Of a DNA stretch of 64,000 nucleotides, positions 21,999-34,118 are shown one piece after another (position 1 is the stretch's first letter; the number at the start of each line of letters is the position of its first letter). This DNA is from Echinarachnius parma (lineage: Eukaryota; Echinodermata; Echinoidea; Clypeasteroida; Echinarachniidae), in NCBI GenBank assembly GCA_037951105.1, contig JBAMJV010003239.1:1-64000 (forward strand), written 5' to 3'. The position numbers and the translations under genes were made by a program. The notes under the pieces are model-generated. The model did not search any database and was not told where the DNA came from. It was given only the letters and a program-made list of their open reading frames with translations.

Positions 21999-23153
21999 TA
22001 TTGGAATAAAAAATCATACGGATGGGCATATCTCAGCCAATACTTAACATATTCAATTGATTTTCAGTATTTAGACATTTTTTGTATGCTCTTTCTGAAA
22101 ATGAAGTTCAAACTTGAAAATTCTAAAAATAGGTGTTTATGACGTCATAGATGACATCACACTTCACCACTCTATTGTATTCATAATCATATTAACAATA
22201 AATAAGCATGGACAAGTATCGGTTTTTCAAATTTCCATTTCGTTCAAAAGATATTTACGATTGAAGTGTTCGGATGTTAAACTCTAGTAGGCCTATAAAG
22301 TGCAATAAGTTAGTGAATATCACTTTGCATTTTAGCTAATTTCTCGGCCAAATAGGCTAACATCCAATTAACGTGCAACCAAGACAGTGCCATATCTAGG
22401 TTTAACCCAGATCTGGGGGAGGGCGCAAGGCCTCGTAATTAGTGGCAGATTCCGCCAAATAATTATATAAGTGGTCAATGTGGACATTGTTTATTTTTAA
22501 TTATAGGTGGGAGAATAAACCCTTCTATACGCCACCGTATATCATGTACCATGTTTTTTTACGCTCATGTAGACAGGGAGGTATTTTTGTCTAGGTTTCT
22601 AGAATATGACGACATCTGGCTTTCATGAGGGCCCCCGTATAATTGTGGCAAGGGCGTGACAGCGACCGATTTGACCAGAACGCGTGGGCCGTAATTTCAA
22701 TTGTGATATGAAAGGCAACGTGTGTCAAAATATTCGGGTGAAAACAGCACAACATTGTAGCCTAAACGTAGATCTCGATTTATAGTAAAGATAATTATGA
22801 ACATCGAACGTGGCATATATGTCCTAACTCAATCGTATGGCAATCGCATTCAATATGATAGAGTTGACTGGATATAGATTTATAGGCCTGCGTTTTGAAA
22901 AGTTAATATTTATGCTTTGCCTTTCATACTGCGTTTGCATCAATATTGACTCCTCCCTGATAATTACAATACAGCAGCATGCACCACCCATTATCACCGC
23001 ACGCACGCTAGCTCTGATTGCACTTTTTCCTGCACTGTCACTGTGTACGTATCTGACGGATATAGTAGTAGAGTCGTTGGGTGTCCTCCCGTGTGGTCAG
23101 ATACTGATTTACTGTCGTCTTCTTTGTCTAAAACATCAATTAATTGTATCATC
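21999..23153. other. Non-coding stretch and probable 5' region of the Cys-rich gene
   Basis: No exon is recognised up to the ATG at 23154. The 200 bases before it are less AT-rich than the surroundings and probably hold the 5' UTR. Confidence 0.4.
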
Positions 23154-23258
23154 ATGCCTGATCTTGGAGATTTGAAGCCCAAGAAGCCGAACAAGTGCAA
23201 GCTGTGCTTCCTGAGGTGTTGTTTCTGCTGTGTGCCCAAACCATCTTTACCCGGCCAG
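23154..23258 (+). CDS. Cys-rich micro-protein, exon 1
   Basis: 35 codons with codon use less AT-rich than the neighbours (many AAG, TGC and CTG). Clean donor CAG|GTACAGT. An in-frame ATG exists at 23043, but the intervening codons look like UTR. Confidence 0.6.
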
Positions 23259-25823
23259 GTACAGTAAAACATTATAATCATATATATGTTATTATACAAT
23301 ACATGTATAATATACCACCAGCACGTAACTATATAATTGCCTACAGGCTACATTATGAGTATATGCATGTATTTCTGCTAGTACAGTGGATACGTCTACC
23401 ATAGTACAAAATTATGTGGTTATTTCGTATAATCATGGACATCTCTGTTGGCTCAACGTATTTTTTTTTGTTTTTTTTGTTAATCATTATCAACATCGAC
23501 ACGCGTGCCAAATAAAATACAATTTGCATTTTTTCGTTATAAAAATGTATGATCGGTTGGATATGTCTATGGATATATAAATATAAGCCCTAGTACATAA
23601 TTATATATATGTAGGTTCACAATCATCCATAATAATGTGTATGCATGTAGCTCGTCATTATATTGTTTCTATTCAATGTATAAAATGTATGCTTATTATG
23701 TTTTGTAGCCTACATGTATAATATAATTATGTCGCAATTAGTTTATATAGCAGATGAGATGGAATACTGTATATTATAAAATAAAGTTTATTGAACTTAT
23801 ACTTAGGCCAAATAAAAAAAAAAACATGTTTAGCGTCCTGCTCGTTTGAAAAAAGGAAGGAGGAGGCCCTTTTTTTTTTTTTTTTTTTTTTTCAAAATGG
23901 CCGACTTTTTTCAAAATGGCCGACTTTTTTCAAAATGGCCGACTGACCCATTTATCCAAAATAACGAATGAGTCTATATTAAAAGTACGATCTTTTTCAA
24001 AATCATTTTTTCCCCCAAAAAAATCACGAAATTAATTTTATTTTATTTTATTTTTTTACATTTTTTTTTTTACATTTTTCACAAAAAAAAGAAAAAAAAG
24101 AAAAAGCAGGCGGCCTCCAAAAAGGAAGCGGGCGGGGACGCTAAACATGTTTTTTTTTTTTATTTGGCCTTATATAACAAGCAACATACAAAGTATAATA
24201 GCCTAAATCATTACAGATGTTTATAATCTAAATTATTTTAAAGAAAATGTATTTCCACGATTATAAAACATAAGTATAATCTCAACTTGCATAGTATACT
24301 CATTTGTAAAACATTGTCTTAGTACTTACTGGCGTAACAATGATAATTTGAGTACATTGTATAATTACGAATCTCAAGAACATTCTTCCACATGTGAAAT
24401 GTATTTATTACATTGTTACCAATATATGTGATGATATAAACTCAGGAATGGAATAATCATATCGAGAGTAACAAACACCGACATGGCCTCATTCATTCCA
24501 TTCCAATGACCTCGCGATTATTTCCGCACCATTTCCTTTGTCAACAACATTGCTCAGAAATACGGTAGACAGAACGTCAGAAACGTAATTCATTTTCATC
24601 AATAAAAGTTTATTGTTAAATCCGCGGTGTGGGTTTCAACTGGTATTTGTGCCGTCACACTCGGTTTACCCTCTTTTCATAAATTATGATAATATATTTG
24701 ATGCCGTTAGGCGTTGGTAACTGGTGATACGTCATGTATGGTGACTTTTAATTCTAGTATAGGATACTGCCCACTCCTTGATTGTAGTTGAATGGGAATC
24801 AGTTATCAATGCACTTTTTAAAAACTCCTACGTATAAGTTCCCTCGCGGTTACCTCTTATTCTAGCATTGTGGAAATATTGTTGAGTTAATGATTTATAT
24901 ATAGATGCATATTTCTGTTCAGTGGTTCATGTGGGGTTGTCATTCGTTTGATGGCTTTTAGTAGTTTTTTTTATTTGTTTCATATAAGTAAAAATAAGTA
25001 AAACGGATTGGTTGTTTTTTTAAATAGTTACTGTGCATTCTTTTTAGATGCTCCAAATACAGATGTGTTATTGTACTATATTTTGTAAGGAATATGACTG
25101 GTATGTCTGCTGTCGTATAAACTTACATTATATAATGTGAATATAATACAATAATGCAATATTCTATGATTGTATAGAATAATATATAACTTGGATGTGT
25201 TCCTTTTTTTCGACAATGGGACTTCAACGAACATAATATATGATAAGGTATTTGACTTGCGTGATATGACATTTAGCCATTTTGGGTATAAATTATGATT
25301 TCAAATATGACTATATACCAAGTTCAAGGTCATTGGTGTAGTCATAATATTATATATTTTATACAAGTATTAAAGGGATCTAGTAACTTTGTTGACATGT
25401 GCAAAAAGTGATGAATGGTTGATGCAATGTATATTGTTGTTATCTCATATGTCCACAGGGTATTGTGTGAAAATTTCAAGTCAAATGGACATTGTATGGC
25501 CAAGTAATGAGCGAAAATGCAAAGTGATATTCAGTAACTCACTGCACTCACTTTGTACACGGAAGAAAAACTCGCCCGGAGTTTTTCTTATCTGAATACT
25601 TCAATCATACATATCTTTGTAACGAAAGGGAAATTTGAAAAACCGAAACCTGTCCCATGATTTTACTGTTAATACGAATACAACAAGGTATAAGGGAACC
25701 GCTAGAATTAAAATTTTATTTTGAGGATTTGGAACAATATTTAAACTAATAATTTGTTAATAATGTATTTCTATATTTGTTTACCCTTTTTATCTACAGA
25801 AAAAGAAATGTGGATGCTGCTGA
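23154..25823 (+). CDS. Small Cys/Lys-rich protein, two coding exons (predicted 42 aa)
   Basis: Exon 1 (23154-23258) encodes MPDLGDLKPKKPNK, then KCKLCFLRCCFCCVPKPSL and PGQ, ending at CAG|GTACAG. After a 2.5 kb intron, TATCTACAG precedes exon 2, whose frame gives KKKCGCC and TGA (25821-25823). Phase 0 matches. The 42-residue product has 10 Cys and 9 Lys and no signal peptide or long hydrophobic helix. The Cys-dense segments next to Lys clusters would suit S-acylation and membrane attachment, or metal binding; both are inference. The frame is also open upstream to an ATG at 23043, so a longer N-terminus is possible. I do not recognise the family. Confidence 0.55.
23806..24169. mobile_element. 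MITE, GGCCAAATAAA-ended (TTA duplication)
   Basis: The ends GGCCAAAT, an A run, then ACATGTTTAGCGTCC are perfectly inverted at 24134-24169. TTA flanks both sides (23803-23805 and 24170-24172). The interior holds three tandem TTTTTCAAAATGGCCGAC units. It sits in the micro-protein gene's intron. Confidence 0.88.
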
Positions 25824-25866
25824 TAGGAGGGCTATCATAAACGAATGCACTTCATAATTTCAAACA
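25800..25866 (+). CDS. Cys-rich micro-protein, exon 2 (CDS ends 25823)
   Basis: A polypyrimidine tract and TATCTACAG precede AAAAAGAAATGTGGATGCTG. In phase 0 this gives KKKCGCC and a stop. A strong donor AACA|GTAAGTAT at 25867 suggests the 3' UTR continues in another exon. Confidence 0.55.
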
Positions 25867-26371
25867 GTAAGTATAGTATTGTGGGCAAAATATTTATATA
25901 ACATCATAATTATGATACTGTATAAAGGTTTTCGGATAAGAAATAATGTTGCAACAAAAATCAATTGAAAATCTTCACACAAATTATTGTTTACCTAATG
26001 ATAGTCATTAATAAAGGATCGACATGAAAAGATGTTGAGCATAAATCAAACACTGGAATGAGAAGAACTTTGTAAAAAAAAAATACTATTAACACTTGCA
26101 TGGCCAAAACCAAGCACAGTATACTGAATGATATTATATGGTTATGTATTTTACAATAATTGATAGCTATATGAACTAATATTATGATAATTATGTTATG
26201 AATAAAAAGTTAATTAAAAGAGGGGCAGTCTAACATTAAAACATTTTTTTTATTCGTAATGTTTGTACTTTTATGGTAACGTTAAATTAATGTTTCAATA
26301 TTTTGTAACACTGTACGATCATGAGGTATTTTCATTCTATTTTTGTATTCCCCTTCCGTCCCCCACTACAG

Positions 26372-26513
26372 CCAGGTGTCACAGGAACTTGGACCAGAGC
26401 CCGCCCGCCCAGTCACACAATGATTCACCCATCAAGCACAGGCACAGGCACCACTTCAGGGATTAACACTGTCATTACCAAGCCATGCCAAATTCAAATT
26501 GGCACAACGTAAA
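26372..26513 (+). other. Possible third exon (3' UTR or alternative C-terminus) of the Cys-rich gene
   Basis: A CCCCACTACAG acceptor is followed by 46 open codons (P-G-V-T-G-T-W-T-R start) to TAA. If spliced from exon 1 it would replace KKKCGCC with a Thr-rich tail. If spliced from the donor at 25867 it would be UTR. Neither is proven. Confidence 0.3.
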
Positions 26514-28413
26514 TAATAAGACAAAATGGTCTCTCGCCAGCTAGCCAAACTTTCAACAGATTAACTAGATCATGTTTGGCCTAACGTCACAATGAAAATT
26601 TGCCTACCAGAATACTAAAGTATACGGGTTTTTTGTTAATAGGTCTATAATTTATAGTCATGCAGCGAGTCTTTTGTTGTTTCAACTGAATGGCCTTTCG
26701 TAAGGCGCCGTTTTAAGCTGATCAGCACTTTAAATGCTCTAATTACCCTTTAACGTACGAATTGTAGCCCCTTTTCACCCCGCAAAATGGTCTTTGCGAG
26801 GTGGATTGCCACAATAACAAATTAATACAATGGAAAACTCGCTGAACATTATAATACGCTTTTTAAAGGATTTTCCCTTATGTTTTTTAATTTATTGTGG
26901 AATATGTTCCACCCTCCCCCTAGCTACGCAACTGGATAAACTTAGTGTGCACCATCTGTGGTTCCCTTTCACTGGACCCTGGCTATGCCGGCACTAACCC
27001 CCCCCCCCCCCCCCCCCCCCCCCCACGGGCCCCTATGGCTTAATCCAATGAAGTTCGACTAGGTCATTACTGGTACATTCCCCAGTATTGCACTTATTAT
27101 GTGGGGTCAGGTGTGATGTAATATTGCATAACATATTGCATGCACAAAACTTCCTGTCGCCTGGAACATAATAAAACAATGTATATGTTACATGTATGAA
27201 ACGTACATGCAACTTTATACAGAATGTAATTTACGTCGTCTGTGCCTCGTCTCACAACTGTATTGTAATGTAATGTATGGTTCCAATTTTCACAATTGTG
27301 CATGCTAAAATATTTTGTTACACATATTTTATGACATTGTATTATTTGAACTGAATCGGATAATTACACACATTAGCTATTAAAGTTTGTAATATGTATA
27401 AGCTCATGTTTTGTCAAATGGAGCCTTCACGCTGTAAAGTTATTTTTCTGAGGCTGAACAATGTTTTTATAATCATTTCTTTCTTGCTTCCAGGCGCTAT
27501 GGTTGCTTTTATGATAAGTTTTCAGTGATTTACGTACAAATCAATATACGTGTATATACCTTGGTTATAAATATTGAGTAAAACAAACGGGTCATAATTG
27601 GGTATATTAACCATACAGGCCGATTCGTATGCCTCTGAGAACACATCATGTGTTTTTGTACACTGTCCAAGGACAATGAAATGTTGTGTAATTACCACAA
27701 AAGTTCACTCGATACCGTTATGATTTTCTGTATTAAGTACATTTTTAAGTCTCGTGAACTACATGTATGTTTATTGCATTCGCCTTTCAAAGTCATGCTT
27801 TAATTTTGTGTCACTATGTAGACCAGGTGTAGGCATTCCCTTTTATTACGATGTATATGAACCAATCAATTATTAGTCATTTATTCTATGGAAAAGTAAA
27901 GTGACCCCTAATTCCATCCGCTAAAATCTATTTCAGGAATCCCAGTTCCCATTATACACTTAATTTCCTGTATCCTATTACCATTTTATGAAACCCTTTT
28001 AAAAATTTTTTTTATAGAACCTTTCGTTTTTAAACCAAATCGGATTTAGGCCTATTATCGGATAAACGAATACTTCATAATGCTCACAATTGTTAACTAC
28101 TGAAGTAGCATAAAAACGGCGATAGTAATGATACATTTTATAACAAAGTGGGTCGGACTCTACTATACATGCAAGTCCTATAATTAAAGGAGATCATCAT
28201 ATTATACAACCTGTACATTCAAATAAATTTGTCTTATTGTTACTCGAAGATTGATCGATTTCCAACTGTCTCATGTATGTTAACATACCCCATTACATCG
28301 CTGTAAATTATGTTTTCTTTGTATATGTAAATGTGTCAGTAAATAAAATTTCCAACCCAAAATTAATTGTACATACATTTGCTTGGTTACAACCACTCTA
28401 TGGTTATGACTTA
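26514..28413. other. Non-coding AT-rich stretch
   Basis: It contains a C run (26999-27024). I see no exon-like segment or recognisable repeat ends. Confidence 0.45.
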
Positions 28414-28592
28414 TTGGTCCCGTTGCAGAACGAGAACGAGAGAGATACAATCCATTGTAAGATACGAGTTGATTGTAAGTCAGAAACTTTGCACGTTTCA
28501 ACCAATCCGATTCGCGCATTAAGAACACATGCATGAACCGACTTTATTACAATCGATTGTATCTCTTTCTGCAACGGGGCTCTTGTCTGAAA
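28414..28592. mobile_element. Short inverted-repeat element (~180 bp)
   Basis: CCCGTTGCAGAAC...GAGAGATACAATC near 28420 is mirrored by GATTGTATCTCTTTCTGCAA and CGGGG near 28552-28578. The inner parts (AGTCAGAAACTTTGCAC and GTCTGAAACTTTGTGC) instead run in the same direction. Confidence 0.5.
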
Positions 28593-29217
28593 CTTTGTGC
28601 GATTGAAGTTGTTTTATTTGTTGAATTATATCATTCAGCTTTTACAATCCCCCCGATACCCATATAGAAAAAAATTGGGGGGCCCCATCTGGTTAGAACT
28701 GGGCTCACATGGGCCCGTGTACATTTGCACCAGGGTTTTGACATGGGTCCCAAAAATGGGCGGCGGGGATGTGTTCGCTAACATTTCTCGAAGCCGAGAC
28801 AGACCTAATACAAACATTTCTGAGTTGTGTTCTCTGTGGCCGAGACCACAGGTTAAAAGACCAGTTGAAAATTGTAAAGGGGGGGGGGGGTTAAACCCCC
28901 TCCCCCCGGGTACGCCTATGCGCCTCCCCAAAATCACTTGGATCACGCTACGCCATTGTAGACAAACTTGTTGTGTAATGTAGTTACATAAATTCCCGGC
29001 ATAAATCAGGCGTTAGAAACGGTGGTTTAGCGAGGGAACTCGACCTCCCCCCCCCCACCCAATAGGATTTTGTTTGGTTAGCCATTAGTTTTGATTTCGC
29101 CGTTTTCAAAAGCTTACGGCGCCCTGCGCTTTCTTGCTCGCATATTGAAGCACCCCCTCCCCCTCCCCCCCCCCCCCCCCCCCCCCCCACAAAATTCCAG
29201 ACTATAGGCAACTATAA

Positions 29218-29721
29218 AGGGGTAGTTCAGTTTTGGTAGAGAGGGCGCTGCACAACACAATTTTTTCGTGAGGTAATGAAAAACTGAGCATCGAATTTGA
29301 AAGAACATGCAATTGTAATGGCAGAATAAACTTTATTTGGTCAAAATCGGTTCAGAAATGGCTGAAATATCAATACTATCAGATCGTAAAATAAATACGA
29401 TGATTTTTTGAAAAAATTTAAAAAATGCTTACACTTTTTGAAAAATTTTCAAAAGCGGTTTTTTAAATAGTTGATGATCTCTGTCATTATATCAACAAAA
29501 CATCACATGCATAATTTTGTAATGGTTGAAACCAATGCCTTATTAGAGTGCGCCCTCTTGTGTTTTAATGGCGCTTTTTTTAATGATAACAGGCTTTTTA
29601 TTTAATCGTTTGTATTTTTGTATACCTTTCGAGCATGGTGGGGTTATAAATATTAGTTTGTAATGTTACTGCGCAGGTTTTGGTTACTGAAGTTCAGCCT
29701 TACCAAAACTGTACTACCCCT
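29218..29721. mobile_element. MITE, AGGGGTAGTTYAG family, copy 2
   Basis: Its ends match copy 1 at 16220 and the interior is colinear (GAGAGGGCGCTGCAC, CGAGCATGGTGG). It is flanked by ATAA on the left and TTAA on the right. Confidence 0.85.
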
Positions 29722-29882
29722 TTAATTTCATAGCATTCAGCTTTTACAACCCCCCCCCCCCCCCCCCCCATACCCAGATAGTACACAAATTTTGTGGAAC
29801 TTTACATAAATTCCCCGCATAAATCAGGTGTTAGAAACAATGGTTTAGGGAGGGAACTCGACCCCCCCCCCCCCTCCCCCCG

Positions 29883-29980
29883 CTGGCGCCCTCCATAGGA
29901 TTTCACTTTTGGTTAGCCATTAGTTTTGCGTTTTAGTTTTGAATGGCTAACCAAAAATGCAATCCTATGGAGGGCGCCAG
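29883..29980. repeat. Hairpin, ~39-bp arms
   Basis: CTGGCGCCCTCCATAGGATT then TTTTGGTTAGCCATT is mirrored around 29922-29941 with one short mismatched patch. Only one arm appears in the other array units. Confidence 0.8.
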
Positions 29981-31204
29981 GGGAGAATTTAACGCCCCCC
30001 CAAAAAAAAAAAAGAAAAGGGGGGATTTAACCTCCCACCCCCTGGGTACGCCTATGCCCCTCCCCAAAATCACGCTACGCCATTGTACACAAACTTGTTG
30101 TGTAATGTAGTTACATAAATTCCCCGCATAAATCAGGTGTTAGAAACAATGGTTTAGCGAGGGAACTCGCCCCCCCCCCCCCAAAGAAAAGGGGGGATTT
30201 AACCCCCAACCCCCCCCCCCCCCCGGGTACGCCTATGCCCCTCCCCAAAATCACGCTACGCCATTGTACACAAACTTGTTGTGTAGTTACATAAATCAGG
30301 TGTTAGAAACAATGGTTTAGCGAGGGAACTCGCCCCCGCCCCCCCCCCCCCCCCCCCGCTGGCGTCCCCATAGGATTTCATTCTTGGTTAGCCATTAGTT
30401 ATTCTATTGGGGGGGGGGGGGGAATTTAACTCCCCCCCCCAAAAAAAAAAAAGAAAAGGGGGGATTTAACCCCCAACTCCCTCCCCCTGGGTACGCCTAT
30501 GCCCCTCCCCAAAATCACGCTACACCATTGTACACAAACTTGTGTAATGTAGATACATAAATTCCCAGCATAAATCAGGTTAGAAACAATGGTTTTGCGA
30601 GGGAACTCGCCCCCCCCCCCCCCCCCCCCCCTGGCGCCCCCATAGGATTTCATTTTTGGTTAGTCATTAGATTTGATTTTGCCGTTTTCTAAAGCTATAA
30701 TCCAAAAGCTTACAGCGGCCCGCGCATTCTTGCTCGCATATTGGACGCCCCCCCCCCCCCTTCACAAAATTCCAGACTAGGCAACTAGTTATTTTTTTGT
30801 TTGTTTCAATTCGATGTGAGAATATTTTCACATTTGAAATTTTTAGTTATCAAAAACAAATTTGACTTTTTGAAAAAATCCCAGTTATAGTGCAATTTCT
30901 TACGTCATTATGTCTTACATCTCTGCTCGGTAATGGATATATTTTTTCCCGAAAGGTGTATACCCTTTAGAAATTATCAGAACTTTCGGGACCCCCGCCC
31001 CCCCCCCCCCCCCCACAATGTCTATGCTTTTCTTACACAAAAGGAGAAATCAAGAAGGAATTCAACCAAACATGTGTTCTTTGCATGCAGTCATCTCCAA
31101 TTACATGAACACACACAGTCACAGACAAGCTGGTACACTTTCAAACACACATACTGCTCGTGGTACATGATGCAGTGGGGTTACTTTAGAATTTGGGCAG
31201 AATA

Positions 31205-31335
31205 AAAAAAAAAAATGGTCCACCCCCCTCCCCCCAAATAATGATAATAAAAATTAAAAAAATAATAATACATACATCAATAATAAATAAACAAATTTAA
31301 CAAAAATAATAATAATAAATAAATAAATACAACAA
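31205..31335. repeat. A-rich AATA/AAT low-complexity block
   Basis: AATAATAAT and AAATAAATA runs on the plus strand, preceded by C tracts. Confidence 0.8.
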
Positions 31336-31339
31336 TTAA

Positions 31340-31850
31340 AGGGATAGTTGAGTATTGGTCAAACTTAACTTTAGTAACCAAAACCTGCACCATTATGGTA
31401 CAAAACAATAGATAACTTCACCATGCTCGAAAAGTATACACAATTACAAATGACTAAGTAAAACCCCTGTTATCATTCAAAAAGAGCCGTTACAACTCAA
31501 GGGGGCTCTCTAAAAAAAATAATTGGTTTTAGCCATTTTTCATACAAAATTGTGCATTTTTGTTAAAATAATGATTCAATAGAGATATCATCAACAACTT
31601 TTTAAAAACCTATTCAGATTTGTTTGCATTTTAATTTTTTTTTCTAAAAAGTCAAAATATCCCCTGGCACAGAATTTTTGAATAAAAATATGTTTATGGA
31701 TATTTCAGCCGTTTCTGAACCGATTTTGTTCAAATAAAGTTTATTCTGTCATTAAAGTTGTATGTCCTTTCAAATTTGACAGTCAGTTTTTCATTATCTC
31801 ACAAAAAATATTTTGTGAAGTGCCCCCCTTTACCAACACTCAAACTATGC
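31340..31850. mobile_element. MITE, AGGG(G)TAGTT family, diverged copy
   Basis: It starts AGGGATAGTTGAGTATTGGT after TTAA, with internal words shared with the other copies in the opposite orientation (CCATGCTCGAAAAGTATAC). It ends ACCAACACTCAAACTAT. The right terminus is degraded. Confidence 0.7.
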
Positions 31851-31974
31851 AATTAGATGGCATGTGGCCAAATCGGTAAGCCCACACTACATCACTGCTT
31901 GGTATTTGTACAGTGGAACCTCTTTATTACAAGATCATTGTGACCATGAGAATTACTTTGTTTATTAGCAGGTA

Positions 31975-32142
31975 CAGTGGAACCTCTCTATAACAAGCAC
32001 CGTTTTACTGAGGTACCCACTATAGCAAGGTAATTTCACAGGTCCGGTTTTTATGTATTTTATTTTAAGCCCCGATACGAGAACTCTCATGTAACAAGGT
32101 AAATTCAATGGGCCCAAGTTGCTCGTTAACAAGGTTTTACTG
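31975..32142. mobile_element. Tigger/pogo-like MITE (nested)
   Basis: From CAGTGGAACCTCTCTATAAC to AACAAGGTTTTACTG, flanked by TA. Internal AACAAGGTAAATTCAATGGG words match the other members. Confidence 0.7.
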
Positions 32143-32186
32143 TATTCTGTAATATCAAGTATCAAGGTAAATAAAGAAGGAATATA

Positions 32187-32720
32187 CAGGGTGGCCCAGA
32201 AATAACGGAACGGGGCACTTCCCAAAGTAAAGTAACAAAATGAACATGTCCATCAGCTAGGGTGTCCTTTCCAATGAACGATACCAAGAAAAGTAATTTT
32301 GGACGTGTAGTTTTTGTTTTAGGGCGCTTTGAGTGAGACCATGTCAGGTTCCTATTTTTGTCAACTTTTACCAAGTCAGTGCCTGATAAATGAGACTTAT
32401 TGCCCTACTCACCATTGAACACGCGAATATTCCGCGCGCCATTTTAGTGTGCATTCAGCTGTGTGCCGAGAGAATGGGCTTAATTGGTGACTAGTATGAC
32501 GGGCAGCAAGTCTCATTTATCAGACACTGACTTGGTAAAAATTGACAAAAATAGGAACCCGACATGGTCTCACTCAAAGCGCCCTAAAACAAAAACCACG
32601 TCCAAAATTACTTTTCTTGGTATCGTTGTTCATTGGAAAGGACACCCTATCCGATGGACATGTTCATTTTGTTACTTTATTTTGGGAAGTGCCCTGTTCC
32701 GTTATTTCTGGGCCACCCTG
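32187..32720. mobile_element. Palindromic MITE, CAGGGTGGCCC family, intact copy
   Basis: Left CAGGGTGGCCCAGAAATAAC and right GTTATTTCTGGGCCACCCTG are perfect inverses, flanked by TATA on both sides (TA or TATA duplication, Tc1/mariner-like). Nearly the whole element is an inverted repeat around 32430. No transposase. Confidence 0.9.
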
Positions 32721-32951
32721 TATAGAGGCGGGACCAGCAAAATTATCTATTTACAACAGTGATGTGTCATTTATCTGAGCTCTTTATGAGGTTCCACTGA
32801 AGAAAATAAATAAAAATAAAGTTGCAATTTAAAAACTATTCATATAAATAAATCCCATAACATCCCGGTGATTTTAGGGGAGGGGGCACGAGCATGGAAA
32901 ATAAAGTGAAATTTAAAAAATAATTAAAAATCAGACACGCATTATTTCAGA

Positions 32952-33512
32952 TACCGTAAAACTCCGTGTATAAGGCGCACGTTTTTTCCGTCGGAAAAAT
33001 TTCAAAGTCGGGGGTGCGCCTTATACACAGGTACAGAAAGAAAAAAAAAAACAATTTTTGTTGGGACACCCTGTAGTCATGTTCAATGCATATTACACTG
33101 GTCCCTATAGGGCATGACAAGAGCTTGATATGAGGGGGACATTTATCAACATCTACCTTTTTCCTACATAAATGATACTCATTTAATATTCAATTTTCTA
33201 AACAGTGGTTATACATTTTTCTCATTAAACAAAGTTATTAATGAATTTAGTATTTTGCATATGTAATTAGCTTTGCTACCTCATGAATATTCATGAGCAA
33301 CAGTATTATTGCTCAATTAATGTGCAATTTTTGTAATAACCACTATGTTTTATTTGAGAAAATGTATATGTTGATGAATGCTAAATTAAACAGTAAGCCC
33401 TTGTTATGCCCTAGAACAGTGATGTAAGCTTTCCAACAGCACTACAGGGTGACTTGAAAAAAATACAGGGTGTTTATACACGAGTGCGCCTTATACACAG
33501 AGTTTAACGGTA
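32952..33512. mobile_element. MITE with TACCGT(A/T)AAACTC ends
   Basis: The left end TACCGTAAAACTCCGTGTAT, then AAGGCGCAC, is mirrored at 33484-33512. Inner segments around the phrases TACAGGGTG and GGGCATGACAAG are also partly mirrored. About 560 bp, no ORF. Confidence 0.82.
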
Positions 33513-34118
33513 AACAGAGATCATATTTTTACAGCCTCCTGGTTATGTCACTTCATACCAGAATGTAAGCATGACTTATCGGAGAAAAAAAATCCCACCC
33601 TCACTAGGTACGCCCTGCAAAAGTAACCAAAAACTTGTTTAAAGTGTGCAATAACTTGAATGAACAGACATGTTTGAATCACGAATCCAAGTGTTAGACA
33701 TACTCAGAGCTGCCAACCTTGATATAAAAAAACAGAATTATATGACCCCCCAAAAAAATCGGAATTTTCAGGGAAAAAACAGAATTCGATGAATTACACA
33801 ATCATTAAAAATGAACCGTATTACAAAAAAATGAAAAATAATCGCACAAAGCTTACTACATACTGAAGTTCGCGCACAAAATTCGACGATCAATTTGAAG
33901 ATCGTATATACAGGGAAGGTACTGATGCTCATCAAGTGAATATTACATGTACAGTGTTTGTTTTTGGGGTGAGAAAATGCAATTTGACTAATTACTGCTG
34001 TAATTACTTTATAAAAAAAAACAATTTCTGCAAAAACGGAATAGTTAGCAGCTCTGCATTATGTTATATGTAAGAGGTCACTTGTCAACAGTGGCAACTA
34101 TACACAGGTATCAATGTA

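Larger units (their letters stand above)
28660..30780. repeat. Array of C-tract units with GGGTACGCCTATG and ATAAATCAGGTGTTAG
   Basis: Five imperfect units share CATAAATTCCCCGCATAAAT, CAGGTGTTAGAAACAATGG, GAGGGAACTCG, a C run, and in later units GGGTACGCCTATGCCCCTCC. Starts are near 28985, 29809, 30113, 30290 and 30550. GGGTACGCCTATG equals the terminus of the hAT-like element at 14630-17684, so this is probably a cluster of nested or tandemly copied relatives. C-tract lengths may be unreliable in assembly. Confidence 0.75.
31911..32799. mobile_element. Tigger/pogo-like MITE hosting two further elements
   Basis: Ends CAGTGGAACCTCTTTAT and the inverse GAGGTTCCACTG at 32788-32799. The TTATAAC-type CAGTGGAACCTC end is common to short pogo-group elements. 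Inside lie a second CAGTGG element (31975-32142) and a CAGGGTGGCCC MITE (32187-32720). Confidence 0.6.
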
